Position numbers and translations under genes: made by a program. Shown here piece by piece: positions 5,146 through 6,568 of a stretch of DNA of 6,568 bases (the first letter of the stretch is position 1; each line of letters starts with the position of its first letter). The stretch lies in contig PKXI01000370.1 in assembly GCA_003133425.1 (NCBI GenBank), forward strand, positions 20,054 to 26,621. Reading direction: 5' to 3'. Source of the stretch: Acidobacteriaceae bacterium. GTDB lineage: Bacteria > Acidobacteriota > Terriglobia > Terriglobales > Acidobacteriaceae. The notes beneath the pieces were generated by a model. That model was not told where the DNA came from, did no database searches, and saw only the letters and a program-made list of their open reading frames with translations.

Positions 5146-6360
5146 ATGCCCAAGCTCTCCATTCGCGACACCGATATAGCCAACAAGCGGGTATTCATCC
5201 GCGTCGATTTCAACGTGCCTCTGACCGAGGACGGCTCGACCATTACGGACGACACCCGCATTGTGGCCACGCTGCCCACTATTGTTTATGCGATCCAGAA
5301 ACGGGCCAAGGTGATTTTGGCCTCGCACCTGGGCCGGCCCAAAGGGAAACCAAATCCTAAATACTCGCTACGGCCGGTAGTTGACCGGTTGCGCGAACTG
5401 CTGGACAAGAAACTGGGTGAGAGTGTGAACGTGGCTTTTTCGCCGGACTGCATCGGCGAGATCGCCACCGAAATGGCCCGCCAACTCGAATCCGGCCAGG
5501 TGCTGCTGCTGGAAAATCTGCGCTACCACGCGGAAGAAGAGGCCAACGATCCGGCGTTCTCAAAGGCGCTTGCTTCGCTGGCCGACGTTTATGTGAACGA
5601 CGCGTTTGGCTCGGCGCACCGCGCGCATGCATCCACTGAGGGCATTACGCATTTCCTGAAGCCATCCGCTGCAGGGCTGCTGATGGAGAAGGAAATTACC
5701 TACCTGGGCAAGGCTCTGGAAGCGCCGGAGAAGCCGTTTGTGGCCATCATCGGCGGGTCAAAGATCTCGGGCAAGATCGACGTGATCGATAACCTGCTGG
5801 ATAAGGTGGATACGCTGGTGATCGTCGGCGGCATGGCTTATACGTTCCAGCGGGCGCTGGGTGTTAGCACCGGCAAGAGCCTTGTGGAAGAAGACAAGAT
5901 CGACATGGCGAAGGCGGCTCTCGACAAGGCCAAGGCGAAGGGCGTGAAGTTGCTGCTGCCGGTTGATAACATTCTGGCGGATAATTTTGCGGCGGATGCC
6001 AAGACGCAGCCGTGGGATACGTCAGTCAACTTCCCTGCCGACTGGCAGGGGCTGGATATCGGTCCCAAGTCGATTGCGGCGATTGAGGAAGTGGTTTCGA
6101 CGGCGCGCACGATTGTGTGGAACGGGCCGGCGGGCGTGTTTGAGTTTCCACGATTCGCGGTGGGAACGAACGCCATCGCCAAGGCTGTGGCGGCGAACAA
6201 GGCGGCTATCTCGATTATTGGCGGCGGGGACTCGGTGAGTGCGATCAACCAGGCTGGCGTGGCTGACCAGATCACGCATATCTCGACGGGCGGCGGGGCT
6301 TCGCTGGAGTTTCTGGAAGGCAAGAAACTGCCGGGAGTTGAGGCGCTGACGGATAAGTAA
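5146..6360 (+). CDS. pgk: Phosphoglycerate kinase
   Basis: This cytosolic enzyme transfers the acyl phosphate of 1,3-bisphosphoglycerate to ADP, giving ATP and 3-phosphoglycerate, the step after GAPDH. The 404 residues cover both lobes. In the N-terminal, substrate-binding lobe are RVDFNVPL (19-26), Arg38, HLGRPKG (61-67), ENLRY with Arg126, and DAFGSAHRAHAST with Arg159. In the C-terminal, nucleotide-binding lobe are GGSKISGKIDV (203-213) with Lys206 and Lys210, VWNGPAGVFE (324-333), the GGGDS phosphate loop (359-363) and STGGGASLEFL (380-390). Every expected key residue is present and the length is normal. AAGGAAGG (5129-5136), nine bases from the ATG, supports the start. It is the last gene of the gap cluster and is followed at once by a strong terminator. 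Confidence 0.98.
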   Translation: MPKLSIRDTDIANKRVFIRVDFNVPLTEDGSTITDDTRIVATLPTIVYAIQKRAKVILASHLGRPKGKPNPKYSLRPVVDRLRELLDKKLGESVNVAFSPDCIGEIATEMARQLESGQVLLLENLRYHAEEEANDPAFSKALASLADVYVNDAFGSAHRAHASTEGITHFLKPSAAGLLMEKEITYLGKALEAPEKPFVAIIGGSKISGKIDVIDNLLDKVDTLVIVGGMAYTFQRALGVSTGKSLVEEDKIDMAKAALDKAKAKGVKLLLPVDNILADNFAADAKTQPWDTSVNFPADWQGLDIGPKSIAAIEEVVSTARTIVWNGPAGVFEFPRFAVGTNAIAKAVAANKAAISIIGGGDSVSAINQAGVADQITHISTGGGASLEFLEGKKLPGVEALTDK

Positions 6361-6389
6361 CGCAGGCGCAGTTTCACGGTTGTCTATAC

Positions 6390-6429
6390 AAAAACGCATC
6401 CGGGAGTTTTTCCTCCGGATGCGTTTTTT
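6390..6429. terminator. Rho-independent terminator after pgk, partly bidirectional
   Basis: ACGCATCCGG (6394-6403) pairs perfectly with CCGGATGCGT (6415-6424) around an 11-base T-rich loop. An A-run (6390-6394) precedes the stem and six Ts (6424-6429) follow it, so the A/T tracts extend the stem and the same hairpin could stop transcription on the other strand. It begins 29 bases after the pgk stop and closes the gap cluster. Confidence 0.93.
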
Positions 6430-6454
6430 GTATCAGCTCGATCTTAAGGCAGGT

Positions 6455-6491
6455 CTCCTGATGGTGTAGAGGCAGAAACATCCCTCAGGAG
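6455..6491. repeat. Inverted repeat, REP/BIME-like half 1
   Basis: CTCCTGA (6455-6461) is the exact complement of TCAGGAG (6485-6491) across 23 bases. The right arm sits in TCCCTCAGGAGCAAGGCCCG, which recalls the TCCCTCAGG-type modules next to REP hairpins in acidobacterial genomes, by recollection only. No T-run follows and no gene overlaps it. Confidence 0.5.
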
Positions 6492-6520
6492 CAAGGCCCG
6501 ACTAAAACCTTGGCATTTTC

Positions 6521-6554
6521 GGCACGGCGACCCAGAGGGTACCCCGGCCGTGCC
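6521..6554. repeat. Inverted repeat, REP/BIME-like half 2
   Basis: GGCACGG (6521-6527) pairs exactly with CCGTGCC (6548-6554); the loop holds the palindrome GGGTACCC (6537-6544). The flanks ATTTTC before the left arm and CTTTCAAAGC after the right one look like the border of a dispersed hairpin repeat that often has a short GCTNAAGC loop; here the loop is longer and different. The window has only 14 bases after it and no coding signal from 6361 to the end. Confidence 0.55.
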
Positions 6555-6568
6555 CTTTCAAAGCCCCT

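Noticed and set aside
5838..6377. Minus-strand open frame opposite the end of pgk
   Set aside because: It is fully antisense to conserved pgk codons and has no ribosome-binding site or recognisable domain.

Overview
The window is an ordinary stretch of bacterial chromosome with GC-rich genes. It carries seven protein-coding genes, one of them cut by the left edge, and several short intergenic repeat elements. The combination of a LytS-type sensor kinase start, a gap / RidA-like / pgk cluster, CAG-anchored heptad repeats between genes, and hairpin repeats with GGCACGG/CCGTGCC arms suggests a soil acidobacterium of the Terriglobia type. That assignment is inferred from general familiarity; no marker gene here proves it.

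Layout. Bases 1-275 (minus) hold the N-terminus of a LytS-like membrane sensor kinase. It diverges from ribA (395-1066, plus), GTP cyclohydrolase II, the entry step of riboflavin synthesis, which may be transcribed leaderless. ribA converges on a minus-strand group, and the space between (1067-1207) is filled with a 70-bp array of ten heptads and a dispersed-repeat-like hairpin. The minus-strand group, in transcription order, is a Pnk/zeta-type P-loop kinase with a proline-rich N-terminus (2521-3330), a lipoprotein with a DUF3828-like domain (1837-2502, 18 bp after the kinase), and a DinB/YfiT-like metal-binding protein (1208-1732).

The kinase diverges from the glycolytic cluster gap (3619-4623), a RidA-family gene (4709-5107) and pgk (5146-6360), all on the plus strand. 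GAPDH and phosphoglycerate kinase catalyse consecutive steps, linked by 1,3-bisphosphoglycerate. The RidA-like protein between them lacks the arginine needed for classical enamine/imine deaminase activity, so its job there is open. A strong, partly bidirectional hairpin terminator closes the cluster at 6390-6429. The remaining 139 bases hold no gene but contain two inverted repeats resembling a REP/BIME element.

I found no mobile element with a transposase, CRISPR array, rRNA or tRNA, and no convincing new multi-gene system. The points most worth a second look are the heptad repeat families, which recur as an exact 20-bp copy upstream of the sensor kinase and downstream of gap; the non-canonical RidA protein inside the glycolytic cluster; and the kinase-lipoprotein pair.
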